A stretch of DNA of 55,946 bases. It comes from CAYUVA01 sp964448115 [NCBI: uncultured bacterium]. GTDB taxonomy: Bacteria > CAYUVA01. A model generated the notes under the pieces. It saw nothing but the letters and a program-made list of their open reading frames with translations. It did not search any database and was not told the DNA's origin. How positions within the stretch are numbered: the first letter of the stretch is position 1; every line of letters starts with the position of its first letter. Location: NCBI GenBank assembly GCA_964448115.1, contig CAYUVA010000008.1, forward strand, positions 1-55,946, in the 5' to 3' direction. A program made the translations under genes and the position numbers. Shown here piece by piece: positions 1 to 9,104 of this stretch.

Positions 1-853
1 AGATGGAGGCGCCGGTGCCTTCTTCGAGGGTCCATGGATCCTGGGAAGCGTTTGGACCAATCTCCTTTTTTACAGCGCTGGGTACTTTCTGCTGTAGATA
101 TGCCTTTAATGTACCTATGGTAACATCGCCTTGTTTATTGGTCGCATCACCGAGCAATCCTTGAACCAGGTAGTATGAAAATATGCCCTGGTTCTTACCG
201 GGATACTCATAAGCTCGTTGCCCGGCTGCGCATGAGTATAAGGTCGAGCTGAAGGCAGTCCCCTTATAATCCTCAAAGGGAACATTTCGCATCAGCGCCC
301 TGGCAAAGGATTTGGTCAATGTATTGTCTTTATCACCGCGTCCCTTGTCGGGGTCGTTGCGACATGCATCGATTATTTGCAGGCTTTTTCGAGCCTTTAT
401 TCTTTTCATAAATTTATGAAGCTCATCGACGGAGATGGTAGTCTTCTTGAAGGTATAATCATTGGTCAGGTCAGTTTCCTGTGTAAGCAGATAAGCCTTG
501 CCACTTTTTTCAATGCCATGTCCAGCAAAGTAAAAAACGAAGAAATCATCTGGTTTGGTAACACTAGCAAGCCACACAAGGTACTTTATTATTTTGCTGC
601 TGTAGGGCTTGTAGTTCTCCATCTGGTCGCTGGTTAGCACAACGACATTATCGGACTCGAAGCCGGCGTATCTGATTAGTGTGTTACCGAACTGCCTTAC
701 ATCGTTGCAAGCGCCGGCAAGCTCCGATATTCCGGAGGAATTATACTTGTCTATGCCGATGAGCAGGGCATAGCGGGTCTCCTCGGCGCAAAGCGGGCTT
801 AGGAGCACGGCTGTGAATAGTATTGCGATGGTTATGAGGGCTGTCTTTCTCAT
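1..853 (-). CDS. Secreted caspase-like (peptidase C14 family) protein, C-terminus cut by window edge
   Basis: The frame reads leftward from an ATG at 851-853 and stays open to base 1, giving 284 codons with no stop, so the C-terminus lies outside the window. Residues 1-23 form a signal peptide (basic start MRKTA, hydrophobic core, LCAEE cleavage region). A caspase-like p20 fold follows: the first strand YALLIGIDKY (about 28-37), the catalytic His in YFAGHG (about His112), and the catalytic Cys in IIDACRN (about Cys164). Both dyad residues are present, so a Cys peptidase activity, probably cleaving after a basic residue like metacaspases, is expected from family knowledge. GGAG lies about 9 bases upstream of the ATG. 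The substrate is unknown; being exported, it is unlikely to be a cytoplasmic defence caspase. The next gene is divergent. Confidence 0.85.
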   Translation of the reverse strand, partial: MRKTALITIAILFTAVLLSPLCAEETRYALLIGIDKYNSSGISELAGACNDVRQFGNTLIRYAGFESDNVVVLTSDQMENYKPYSSKIIKYLVWLASVTKPDDFFVFYFAGHGIEKSGKAYLLTQETDLTNDYTFKKTTISVDELHKFMKRIKARKSLQIIDACRNDPDKGRGDKDNTLTKSFARALMRNVPFEDYKGTAFSSTLYSCAAGQRAYEYPGKNQGIFSYYLVQGLLGDATNKQGDVTIGTLKAYLQQKVPSAVKKEIGPNASQDPWTLEEGTGASI

Positions 854-1061
854 CTTTTCACTCCATTCTCGTTCCTCTGAATTATTATTTCATTATTATT
901 CTATTGCGGTCAAGCGAATAATTCAAGAGTCCAGCTCGTTAACCACAAAGGTAGTTGGAGATGGAGGAGATTAAGAAGCTAGAGAAAATACATAGTAATG
1001 GTGAATAAATTATCATAAGGTTGTATTATTGTGTGCATTAACGCAAAAGGAGAAGTCTGAG

Positions 1062-3191
1062 ATGAGATATATAGCAGCACTTCTGATCGTACTTTCGCTC
1101 CATGCAGCCTGCCTGGGGATCACTACCCAACGCTTTACCCTGGATACAGCACGAGATTTTCTAAGCGGTGAGCTTGAGAACATCGCTGTCTCCTACAAGG
1201 GCTACCTCAGATTATCGCCTCGGCTAGCAAGGCTAGCTGATTGCGACCAGCTTTATGCCTGGTGCCTTGTGGAAGATAGCAAGGGTAATATATATGTTGG
1301 CACCGGCGATGATGGCAAGATCCTGAAGATCGATTTAAAAGGTGAGATCAGCACCTTCTTTGACTCGACCGAGGTGCAGATCCTCTCCCTTGCGATAGGC
1401 AAAGACAAGGCAATCTATGCCGGCTCGGCACCAGGCGGATATGTCTATAGGATCGAACCTGGTGGAGTTGCCCAGACCTATTTCGCAAGCGGCGAGAACT
1501 ATATCTGGAGCTTGGCATTCGATGAAGATGGCATTCTCTATGCAGGGAGCGGTCCTAGCGGCAAGGTCTTTCGGATCACGCAAAAGGGCAGCGGCTCGCT
1601 GTACTACAAGTCCCCTTCCCAGCATATCATGACCCTTCTTTGGCATAAAGGCAAACTCTATGCCGGAGGAGCATCACCGGGAACGCTTTATCGAATCGCC
1701 TCCAGGTACAAGGCGGTTGCGCTTTGGGATACCAACCTGGAGGAGGTGCATAATCTGATCGCCGATAAAGGTGGTGCCATCTACTTCAGCGCCAATCCCG
1801 AGGGTGCAGTGCGGATAACTGTCCGTAAAAAGAAAGCTGGCGCTGAAGCCAAAAAGGAGGTCGAGGTCAGCTACCAGGATAAGGAAGAATCCAAGTCGAG
1901 CGTGTTCAAGCTACATGAGGATGGATATATCAAGCGGATCGCTTGGAATATAGATCCACCTATCATGGGAATGGCAATCAAGGATGGACTGATCTATCTT
2001 AGCAGCGGCGACGAGGGAATGGTGCATGGCATTATCCCTCACGATGAGCTTTTTTATGTCTATGTCAATCAGCATTACGCGATAACCGCTATGGAAACAG
2101 ATTCCAAGGGAAGACTTCTTATTGGCAGCTCGAATCCTGCCGCCATCTATCGTACCACCGATGGCTACAGCGAAAAAGGAACCTATCTTTCAAAGGTATT
2201 CTCCGCTGAGTGCCAGGCTCGATGGGGAGCGCTGAATTACCTAGCTGAACTTCCCGGTGATTGTAATATTACATTTCAGCTTAGGCAGGGGAATACAGCC
2301 AAGCCGGATAAGACCTGGAGCGACTGGCATCCTGCAAAACCGCTGCGTGATAATGTGAAGGCTACGGCGGACAGGGCGTTGTACCTGCAACTAAGGGCTA
2401 TGCTAAGTACCAGAGACTCCAAGCTCACCCCGCGCATTGACAGCATCTCTGTATCCTATATGCATCCCAATAGGGAGCCGCGCATATCCTCGGTAACCGT
2501 CTATCCCCAATCCAAGGGGATGTATGATGAACATGGACGGGAAGCGCCTGGCGAGTCTTTTGTGCAAAAGATCGATGATTCCTTGGAGGTTCGCTATGTC
2601 ATCAAAGGCAAGCACAAGGAAGCCAGCAAGGGTACCTGGATCTCGCTTCGGGGCATGAGAACCGTCGGCTGGAAGGCTAAGGATCCCGATGGCGATAAGT
2701 TAAGGTTCAGCATCTACATAAAGGGAAGCAAGGAGTCTAGCTGGCGGTTGTTAAAGGATGACTACCTCGGGCAGTTCTACTCATTCGATTCCTATAGCTT
2801 CACCGATGGCAGGTATATCATCAAGGTGATAGCTGATGACAGCAAGGATAATCCTTTGAATATGGGGCTTCAGGCAGAAAAATTGAGCGAGGTGTTCGTT
2901 ATCGATAATACATCACCGACAGTTAATATCCTAAGCCATAAGAGAGAGGGGAACTCATACATCATCAACTTTGAGGCGGTCGATCAACTCTCAATGATAA
3001 AGGGCGCCACCATTTCCCTTGATGGAGATGACTGGATGCCTGTATTACCGGTTGATTCTATCTGCGATCAAGCCAGTGAACGCTTCCAGATAACCGTTGA
3101 ACCAACCGGAAAAGGGAAGCATTACCTGGCAATAAAGGTGGTCGATGAGAACGAGAACTGCCAATTGATCGAGCTTGGCTTCGATTTTTAG
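1062..3191 (+). CDS. Exported beta-propeller protein of unknown function
   Basis: This 709-aa protein starts at ATG 1062, preferred over an upstream TTG at 1029 because AAGGAGA sits at 1047-1053 and the ATG directly opens a signal peptide (MRYIAALLIVLSLHAACLG). Residues about 60-360 hold repeated propeller blades of the form G-x-(I/L)-Y-x-G-x4-G-x-(V/I)-(F/Y)-R-I, seen for example in YVGTGDDGKILKI, YAGSAPGGYVYRI and YAGSGPSGKVFRI. The C-terminal half is beta-rich, with an Ig-like look (KDPDGDKLRFSIYI and a closing VVDENENC segment). No catalytic motif is visible. Such proteins usually act in the periplasm or at the surface in binding or assembly. The function is not recognised. Confidence 0.8.
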   Translation: MRYIAALLIVLSLHAACLGITTQRFTLDTARDFLSGELENIAVSYKGYLRLSPRLARLADCDQLYAWCLVEDSKGNIYVGTGDDGKILKIDLKGEISTFFDSTEVQILSLAIGKDKAIYAGSAPGGYVYRIEPGGVAQTYFASGENYIWSLAFDEDGILYAGSGPSGKVFRITQKGSGSLYYKSPSQHIMTLLWHKGKLYAGGASPGTLYRIASRYKAVALWDTNLEEVHNLIADKGGAIYFSANPEGAVRITVRKKKAGAEAKKEVEVSYQDKEESKSSVFKLHEDGYIKRIAWNIDPPIMGMAIKDGLIYLSSGDEGMVHGIIPHDELFYVYVNQHYAITAMETDSKGRLLIGSSNPAAIYRTTDGYSEKGTYLSKVFSAECQARWGALNYLAELPGDCNITFQLRQGNTAKPDKTWSDWHPAKPLRDNVKATADRALYLQLRAMLSTRDSKLTPRIDSISVSYMHPNREPRISSVTVYPQSKGMYDEHGREAPGESFVQKIDDSLEVRYVIKGKHKEASKGTWISLRGMRTVGWKAKDPDGDKLRFSIYIKGSKESSWRLLKDDYLGQFYSFDSYSFTDGRYIIKVIADDSKDNPLNMGLQAEKLSEVFVIDNTSPTVNILSHKREGNSYIINFEAVDQLSMIKGATISLDGDDWMPVLPVDSICDQASERFQITVEPTGKGKHYLAIKVVDENENCQLIELGFDF

Positions 3192-3370
3192 ATTACATTG
3201 TCAGATGTATAGCCATAACTTGTAACCCTGATATTATCCAAAACAGACTCTCTACCTTTGCTTGACGGGGGAGCTTTTGCTTGACTAAGAGGCGATAATA
3301 TGTATCTATTTTATGCCGATGCGCACGATATCTTAAAGCTAATAGCAAGGTCGAGGTAAAAGGGATACTA

Positions 3371-5326
3371 GTGGTCGAGTTTATATCACAAGTCTTTGGA
3401 TTCGCTGCGCTTCTTGTACCCTTAGCGTTTATCCATTGTGGATTGCGTCTCTTACTTCTCCCTGAAGATGCGAGGCATTTCAAGGTATCATCGCTCCATC
3501 TGGGATTAATTTTTCTCATTAGCATTACTCTAGGCGTCTTTGGCGGATTTGTAGGCATCCCTGGTGGTCTTGGTGGAAGGCTGGGGGATCTGGTTAGGTT
3601 TGGTTTAGCGAGTCTTATTGGGCATCTCGGCTCTGCATTATTTCTCCTGGCGGTTTATATTCTCTCGATCTATTCGTTGTTTCAAAGGGCACCTATCATA
3701 AAGAAGGAAAATGTAGCTGTCCTGGCAATAGTTCTGCTTGCCCTTGCCATGAGGCTCATAGGGATAAATTGGGGCAATACCTGGGGTCATATAGACGAGG
3801 GCTATTATTTTCTTCGAGCTGACCGGATGCTGGGTGGCGATTTCAACCTCGATTTCTTCGAGCATCCCACCTTCTTGATCTTCTCCAACTACGCCATAGA
3901 CCTCGTCTTCTGGGAATTGACCGGTCATAAGCCGAGCCACCATGAGCAATTGCTGCTCGGTCGCGTCATAGTGGCTATTTATGGCACGTTGACCGTGCTT
4001 TTATTGTATTTTCTAGGCAAACAGATGTATGGCAGAAAGGCGGGTCTGCTGGGTGCATTTTTCCTGGCTGTTTCACCGTTGCATGTGGTCAACTCGCACT
4101 ATTTTACATTCGATACTACCTATGTTCTCTGGATGACAGCTTGTGTATTCTTCTGCCACAAGGCTGCCATGTCGTACCGCTTTCGATACTTTGTTCTTGC
4201 TGGATTGATGGCAGGTCTTTCATCTGGCTCGAAATATACTGGCATGTTCTGTATATTTCCGCTTTTTATTGCCAACTATCTGGGAAGGACATCATGGCAG
4301 GGATTAAGAAGCCCGCTTGATCTAACATTGAAAGATACACTAAAGACGACATTAAACCATCGTTTCATTGCCACTTATGCCTCGGCAGTGCTGGCGTTTG
4401 CGATAGTCATGCCCTATGCCTGGCTCAAGATGGACATATTCATCCGCGACTGGAAGAAGGCAGTGGCCATAGCCAAGGGGGAGCAGTTTTATCATTTTCT
4501 GAAGTTGCCTATCGGCTATATCTACCACTTCCAGGTAAACTTTCCGGCTGGATTGACCATGCCAGTCTTTATTTGTGCAATACTGGGCATGATAGCTGCC
4601 ATCTTGCGACTAAAGAATCGGGATCTTTTGCTTCTAGCCTGGTGGATGCCGATGTATGCCAATATCGGTAAGTTCAATGGAAGGTATGGCAGGTATGTAC
4701 TGGGTCTATTGCCTCCATTGTGTATATTTGCTGCCATGACCTTGCTTGGCGAATACCTGCCGGATAAGATCACCAAACGAAAGGGCTTCAAGGTCCTATC
4801 CGTATCTTTGATCGTATTATTCGGTTGCTATGCCTTTCTTGCTGGCGCTTCCTATACCAGGCTTTTATACCAAAAGGATGTACGCTGGGAGGCAAGGGAG
4901 TGGATGATGCGCAATATAAAACCGAGGGAGAAGGTCGGCTTATATGTCAGTCCCTCCGGGCTTATCATCCATGATAAGCCGATTATAGACCATATTCGCT
5001 GGCATGAGATACGCATTTCGGAACCATCGGAGTTTCTGAGCCTGGATCTTGACTGGGTGGTCATGTCCCATCTCGATTTCAGGCAGGCTTTCAGACTTAG
5101 GAACTATGCGAACGATACAAGCGTGATTCAACACTGGAAGCATATAAGGGAAGCGCCAAACTGGGATAAGCTATGGGCGGGTAAGACCAAGTACCAGCTT
5201 TGGAAGAAATATAAGACAAAACCGACCATACTTGGACTCGATTTCGAGCCTTATTTTGCACCACATGACTGGTATTACATATTTCCTACCGTCTATATAT
5301 TCAAAAATACGGGAAAGGATTGTTAA
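3371..5326 (+). CDS. GT-C family glycosyltransferase (ArnT/PMT-like), polytopic membrane protein
   Basis: The 651-aa protein has many hydrophobic helices and a GT-C signature: after an early helix pair, GHIDEGYYFLRADRML (about residues 138-153) supplies the acidic loop residues that bind the polyprenyl-phosphate sugar donor and metal. The SPLHVVNSHYFTFDT stretch is typical of ArnT/PMT/PilO-like dolichyl- or undecaprenyl-phosphate glycosyltransferases. A soluble C-terminal segment follows the last helices at about residue 500. The start is GTG at 3371; a later start is possible because no strong ribosome-binding site is visible. It is followed after one base by the next gene, so it heads a three-gene operon with 5328-6053 and 6050-6931. 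The substrate (lipid A, protein or polysaccharide) cannot be told from sequence. Confidence 0.8.
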   Translation: MVEFISQVFGFAALLVPLAFIHCGLRLLLLPEDARHFKVSSLHLGLIFLISITLGVFGGFVGIPGGLGGRLGDLVRFGLASLIGHLGSALFLLAVYILSIYSLFQRAPIIKKENVAVLAIVLLALAMRLIGINWGNTWGHIDEGYYFLRADRMLGGDFNLDFFEHPTFLIFSNYAIDLVFWELTGHKPSHHEQLLLGRVIVAIYGTLTVLLLYFLGKQMYGRKAGLLGAFFLAVSPLHVVNSHYFTFDTTYVLWMTACVFFCHKAAMSYRFRYFVLAGLMAGLSSGSKYTGMFCIFPLFIANYLGRTSWQGLRSPLDLTLKDTLKTTLNHRFIATYASAVLAFAIVMPYAWLKMDIFIRDWKKAVAIAKGEQFYHFLKLPIGYIYHFQVNFPAGLTMPVFICAILGMIAAILRLKNRDLLLLAWWMPMYANIGKFNGRYGRYVLGLLPPLCIFAAMTLLGEYLPDKITKRKGFKVLSVSLIVLFGCYAFLAGASYTRLLYQKDVRWEAREWMMRNIKPREKVGLYVSPSGLIIHDKPIIDHIRWHEIRISEPSEFLSLDLDWVVMSHLDFRQAFRLRNYANDTSVIQHWKHIREAPNWDKLWAGKTKYQLWKKYKTKPTILGLDFEPYFAPHDWYYIFPTVYIFKNTGKDC

Positions 5327-5327
5327 T

Positions 5328-6053
5328 ATGCGATATTCCCGGCTTACAGCGTGGATGGTTTGCGTGCTGGCAGTTCTAGTGGTCATCATCTTATTTAATC
5401 TTATCTTCATGAAGTGGATAGATGCATATATAGCCTTTCCCAATCAGGAGCAGGTTGCCTATCTAAGCCAGGCGCTGCCAGTAGATTTGGTGCTAAGAAA
5501 CACCGAGGAGGCACGGTATTCCTCGTCTTATATAAAGCTGGTCTTTGATAAATCATTCGATGATTATTTCAAGATCGTGCAAACCAATCCGCCGGCTGCG
5601 GTGAAAAAGAAGGATTTTAGGGGTCGCACTGTGCTCAAATTTAAGGATAAGGTTGTGCTGAAATTCACCAGGAGCGAATCTATCCGCCTGTATCTGCAAC
5701 CGATAAAGAAGGGGATTACCGAAATACGGCTCTCGGTTCATGCCTTAGGCTATCCTCTGGTCAGAAGGATACCGCCTGAGAAGGTGATCTCAGAGCCTAT
5801 AACCATCCTCGGCGCACCAGGCAGAATAGATGAGCCTGTAGAAACTATAATCACCGATGAGACTGATACCCAACCAATAGATCTTCAAACAACCGTAGCA
5901 GTACCCAATCGAGAGCCAAGCCTGGTCGATTTGATACTCCAAGAACCGATTGGACATCTGCATCGCTCCCAGGCTGCTGATGTAAACGCTACCCGGCAGC
6001 AGCCCAATCCACTGCTTGAGCTATTGCTCAACAAAGCAAGGGAAGGCAAGTGA
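5328..6053 (+). CDS. Membrane-anchored protein of unknown function
   Basis: The 241-aa protein starts at ATG 5328, one base after the upstream stop, with AAAGGA about 9 bases before it. An in-frame TTG 32 codons upstream would run into the glycosyltransferase and is not preferred. A single N-terminal helix (about 7-29, WMVCVLAVLVVIILFNLIF) anchors it, leaving a mainly extracytoplasmic domain. The middle looks beta-rich (VVLKFTRSESIRLYLQPI, then GITEIRLSVHALGYPLV) and could be an Ig-like fold. The C-terminus is low-complexity and polar. No family is recognised. The tight coupling to the GT-C enzyme and the lipoprotein suggests a shared envelope-glycan task. Confidence 0.75.
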   Translation: MRYSRLTAWMVCVLAVLVVIILFNLIFMKWIDAYIAFPNQEQVAYLSQALPVDLVLRNTEEARYSSSYIKLVFDKSFDDYFKIVQTNPPAAVKKKDFRGRTVLKFKDKVVLKFTRSESIRLYLQPIKKGITEIRLSVHALGYPLVRRIPPEKVISEPITILGAPGRIDEPVETIITDETDTQPIDLQTTVAVPNREPSLVDLILQEPIGHLHRSQAADVNATRQQPNPLLELLLNKAREGK

Positions 6054-6931
6054 AAAAGGCTAATGCCTTGCTGATACTGGTATGTATTTTAGGGATGGTT
6101 ATCTTTGCCTGTGAATCGAACAAGCTAAAATCCATAAAAGAGAAGTTACCAGGTGGTGATATAGGTGAATACAGGCAAACGAGGATAGAGACCAATACAG
6201 AAAGATCTCACTTTCGCAATGTAACCGCCCATTTCTGCGACTCGCCAGGGCATGTTGCCGTAAACTATAAGGACAAGCATGATAAGGAATCCTCCATCGA
6301 GGTGATAATCGATCTGCACCCAGGCAATGATCCCTATCTTACCCACGATCTTATTGGATATATGCATTTTTACTCCCGCAAGCCTGGCGGTGATATAATC
6401 CCTTATGAGGTAATAGGAAGCGGTTCTTCAAGGCATCTTAGGATAATCGGTCAAAACCAACATCACGCTGCCTGGCTGAGCAATAATTACAGTATCGTTA
6501 TCAATTGCAAACGCATAACTATCTATCCACAACTGCTAATGGAGAGATATTTATCAGCTTTTCCGAGCACACTGGATCTTGAGCCAATTACGCCTGAAGC
6601 ATCATTCAGAAGTATTGAAAACTACTGGTACCAAGCTGAGATCCCCCGAAGATTGGCGCAGATAAAGGGCAAATCACCAGTCAAGGGCAAGAGGCGGTCA
6701 TGGTCTGCTCGCTCAACCGGTTTGGCAGTGCTCGAGGAGTTCGTCCGCCGGCATGTTAAGCTAGAGCAGACTAAAAAGGGAGAAACCCTGAATTTTATCA
6801 TCAATGTGGATCTGGCTAAGCAAAGGATAGATAGCTTTGAGGCTGAGCCTGATGCCATGATCCAAGTATGGGAAAAATGGTGGCAGGCTAACCGGGAAAG
6901 CCTAACCTTTATCAACCTTGATGTGCCTTGA
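6050..6931 (+). CDS. Putative lipoprotein of unknown function
   Basis: The 293-aa protein starts at GTG 6050, overlapping the upstream TGA (GTGA), which implies translational coupling. The N-terminus is a lipoprotein signal: basic MKKA, hydrophobic stretch, then a lipobox-like IFAC with the cysteine at about residue 21; Phe at -2 is unusual. A segment of mixed strands (about 45-190) is followed by a helical C-terminal part that includes ENYWYQAEIPRRLAQIKG. I recognise no domain. The last 30 bases overlap the convergent symporter gene, so the two transcripts would be complementary at their 3' ends. Confidence 0.75.
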   Translation: MKKANALLILVCILGMVIFACESNKLKSIKEKLPGGDIGEYRQTRIETNTERSHFRNVTAHFCDSPGHVAVNYKDKHDKESSIEVIIDLHPGNDPYLTHDLIGYMHFYSRKPGGDIIPYEVIGSGSSRHLRIIGQNQHHAAWLSNNYSIVINCKRITIYPQLLMERYLSAFPSTLDLEPITPEASFRSIENYWYQAEIPRRLAQIKGKSPVKGKRRSWSARSTGLAVLEEFVRRHVKLEQTKKGETLNFIINVDLAKQRIDSFEAEPDAMIQVWEKWWQANRESLTFINLDVP

Positions 6932-8302
6932 TGAGCTTTTCCGCTGCTTGAAATACTTGCTCGTCTGGTCAACCAGCACGCCGGAAAGCGCTAAGATGGC
7001 AACAAGATTAGGCAGCGCCATGAATGCGTTGGCGATGTCGGCAGCGCTCCAAACCAGCGACAGTTTCACGGTCGCGCCAATGGGAATCACGATCACCCAG
7101 GCGATCTTGTAAGGATTTATCGCACTCTTGCCGAAGAGATATTCAATACCCTTCTCGCCGTAGTAATACCAACCGATGATGGTGGTGAAGGCAAAAAGCA
7201 TCAATCCGATAGATACGATATACTTGCCGACTCCAGGCAATGCAGCATCAAATGCATCGGCGGTCAACGGCGCGCCGTCCTGTCCACTGCTCCAGGCGCC
7301 GGTTATCACGATAGCCAGGGCGGTCATGGTGCATATAACAAGGGTATCGATAAAGGGTCCAAGCATAGCTACCAGCCCCTCCCTGACCGGCAGGTCAGTC
7401 TTGGCAGCACCGTGTGCCATCGCAGCCGTGCCTAATCCCGCCTCGTTGGAGAAGACGCCGCGGGCAACTCCGTTTCTGATGGTGAAGGCGACAGTTGAGC
7501 CAATGAAACCACCTGCTGCCGCGGTTGGATGGAAGGCATGATGCAATATTAGACCTAGCGCTTCCGGCACTTTATCGATATTGAGCGCTATGATGGTGAT
7601 CCCGCTTGCCACATAAAGAAAAGCCATCGATGGGACAAGGCGGGCGGCGACTGCCCCGATGCGCTTTATCCCCCCGATTATGACCAGACCGACCAGCACT
7701 GAGATAATAATCCCGATGGTGAGCTTGACGGCTAATAATCTATCCCCCTGCAATGTAGTCAGGTTGGTCAGTGCATCGGCTACCGAGTTGGACTGTACGG
7801 CATTTCCGATGCCGAAGGCTGCCAAAGCGGTGCATGCGGAGAAAAATATTGCCAGGAACTTGAAATTCTTGCCCATTCCCCTCTCAATGTAATACATCGG
7901 ACCTCCACGAACGCTTCCATCATCAGCGTCGATGCTGCGGAAAAGCACCGACAGGGTCGCGCTGGAGAATTTTAGAGACATGCCGAAGATGGCTGTAACC
8001 CACATCCAGAAGACCGCCCCCGGACCGCCGGCTGCAATAGCCGTTGCCACTCCTGCGATATTGCCGGTGCCGATGGTGGCGGAAAGCGCGGTGCTTAGAG
8101 CCTGGAAATGGCTGATATGTCCCTTATGTGAGGGATCATCGTATTTACCGCTTAAAAGTGCGAAGCCGTGAGTGAAGCCCCGCATCTGAACCACCCCAAG
8201 GCGGATGGTCATGAAGATGCCGCTGCCGACCAGCATTACGATCAAGGGCGGTCCCCAAACGAAGTTGGAGATGCTGCCGATGGTATCGATCAATGATTCC
8301 AT
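6902..8302 (-). CDS. Sodium:alanine/glycine symporter (AGCS family)
   Basis: The 466-aa length is normal for the AGCS family (AlsT/DagA/AgcS type), which imports alanine or glycine with Na+ across the inner membrane. The family signature region is clear: ALSATIGTGNIAGVATAIAA (about 70-89) followed by GGPGAVFWMWV, plus RGGPMYYIERGMGK and the FSNEAGLGTAAMAHGAA motif (about 285-301). About eleven hydrophobic helices are visible. It lies 25 bases downstream of the DUF72 gene and may be co-transcribed with it. The exact amino acid cannot be assigned. Confidence 0.93.
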   Translation of the reverse strand: MESLIDTIGSISNFVWGPPLIVMLVGSGIFMTIRLGVVQMRGFTHGFALLSGKYDDPSHKGHISHFQALSTALSATIGTGNIAGVATAIAAGGPGAVFWMWVTAIFGMSLKFSSATLSVLFRSIDADDGSVRGGPMYYIERGMGKNFKFLAIFFSACTALAAFGIGNAVQSNSVADALTNLTTLQGDRLLAVKLTIGIIISVLVGLVIIGGIKRIGAVAARLVPSMAFLYVASGITIIALNIDKVPEALGLILHHAFHPTAAAGGFIGSTVAFTIRNGVARGVFSNEAGLGTAAMAHGAAKTDLPVREGLVAMLGPFIDTLVICTMTALAIVITGAWSSGQDGAPLTADAFDAALPGVGKYIVSIGLMLFAFTTIIGWYYYGEKGIEYLFGKSAINPYKIAWVIVIPIGATVKLSLVWSAADIANAFMALPNLVAILALSGVLVDQTSKYFKQRKSSSRHIKVDKG

Positions 8303-8327
8303 TGGATAATCTCAATACACTATTGGA

Positions 8328-9104
8328 TCATTCATCACTCAAAAGATCAATAAGCATCTTAGCGTTCTTGGGTGCTTTACCCTGAAAGTGATTATTGGCA
8401 TATATGAAAAGTTCCTTGGTATTCTTTTTAAGCGCCCTTATCTTGGGTACCCATTCTAAAAGCTCTTCCTTGGTGTATAGGTAGTCATATCTCTCGTGAG
8501 GCTGCCGGTGATTCCACCATTTCTGCGCGTTCCTGCCGTGCAGCCGAATATATCCTATATCAGAGGTCGCCACTGCCACCGGGGGCATCAGGTCTTTTAG
8601 GTTAGGCTCATCAACGCAACAAAACCCGATCCCAAGTGTTCTAAGAAGCCCGAAGGCATCTTCGTTGACCCATTGTCTATTCCTGAACTCTGCGACCAGG
8701 GGCAGATTGCCAAGCCTCTCCTTGAAAAGTTTAAGCCGTTCCTTGCTTATACGACTATGGAAAAAGTTCCAGGGGAACTGCAGCAGCACGCAGCCAAGTG
8801 TATTACTGGTAATCAGGGGTTCAAGAGCATCAATGAACCGAGTGAAGATCTCCTCGGACGGAACATCCTCTCCATGCGTGATCTCCCTATATGCCTTTAT
8901 TGAGAATATCATCTTCCCCCCTGTAATCGAGACCATTCTTTGCAGGATTCCAGGCTCAGGAATACGGTAGTAGGAGAAGTTTAGTTCCACTGTATCAAAG
9001 TGCTGCTTATAAAAGGCTAGCATATCCGCCTCTTTTATATTCTCAGGATAAAAGTATCCCTTCCAGTCCTTATAACTAAAGCCCGATGTGCCGATATGAA
9101 TCAT
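8328..9104 (-). CDS. DUF72 domain-containing protein (YecE-like TIM barrel)
   Basis: The 258-aa protein is complete. The family hallmarks are the start MIHIGTSGFSYKDWKGYFYP, the FDTVELNFSYYRIP segment (about 36-49), VLLQFPWNFF, VAEFRNRQW (about 156-164), YIRLHGRN and the closing ELFIYANNHFQGKAPKNA. These mark the YecE/DUF72 TIM-barrel fold, widespread in anaerobes and thermophiles and without an established reaction. The start overlaps the stop of the upstream membrane-protein gene by 4 bases, so the two are likely translated together. Confidence 0.9.
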   Translation of the reverse strand: MIHIGTSGFSYKDWKGYFYPENIKEADMLAFYKQHFDTVELNFSYYRIPEPGILQRMVSITGGKMIFSIKAYREITHGEDVPSEEIFTRFIDALEPLITSNTLGCVLLQFPWNFFHSRISKERLKLFKERLGNLPLVAEFRNRQWVNEDAFGLLRTLGIGFCCVDEPNLKDLMPPVAVATSDIGYIRLHGRNAQKWWNHRQPHERYDYLYTKEELLEWVPKIRALKKNTKELFIYANNHFQGKAPKNAKMLIDLLSDE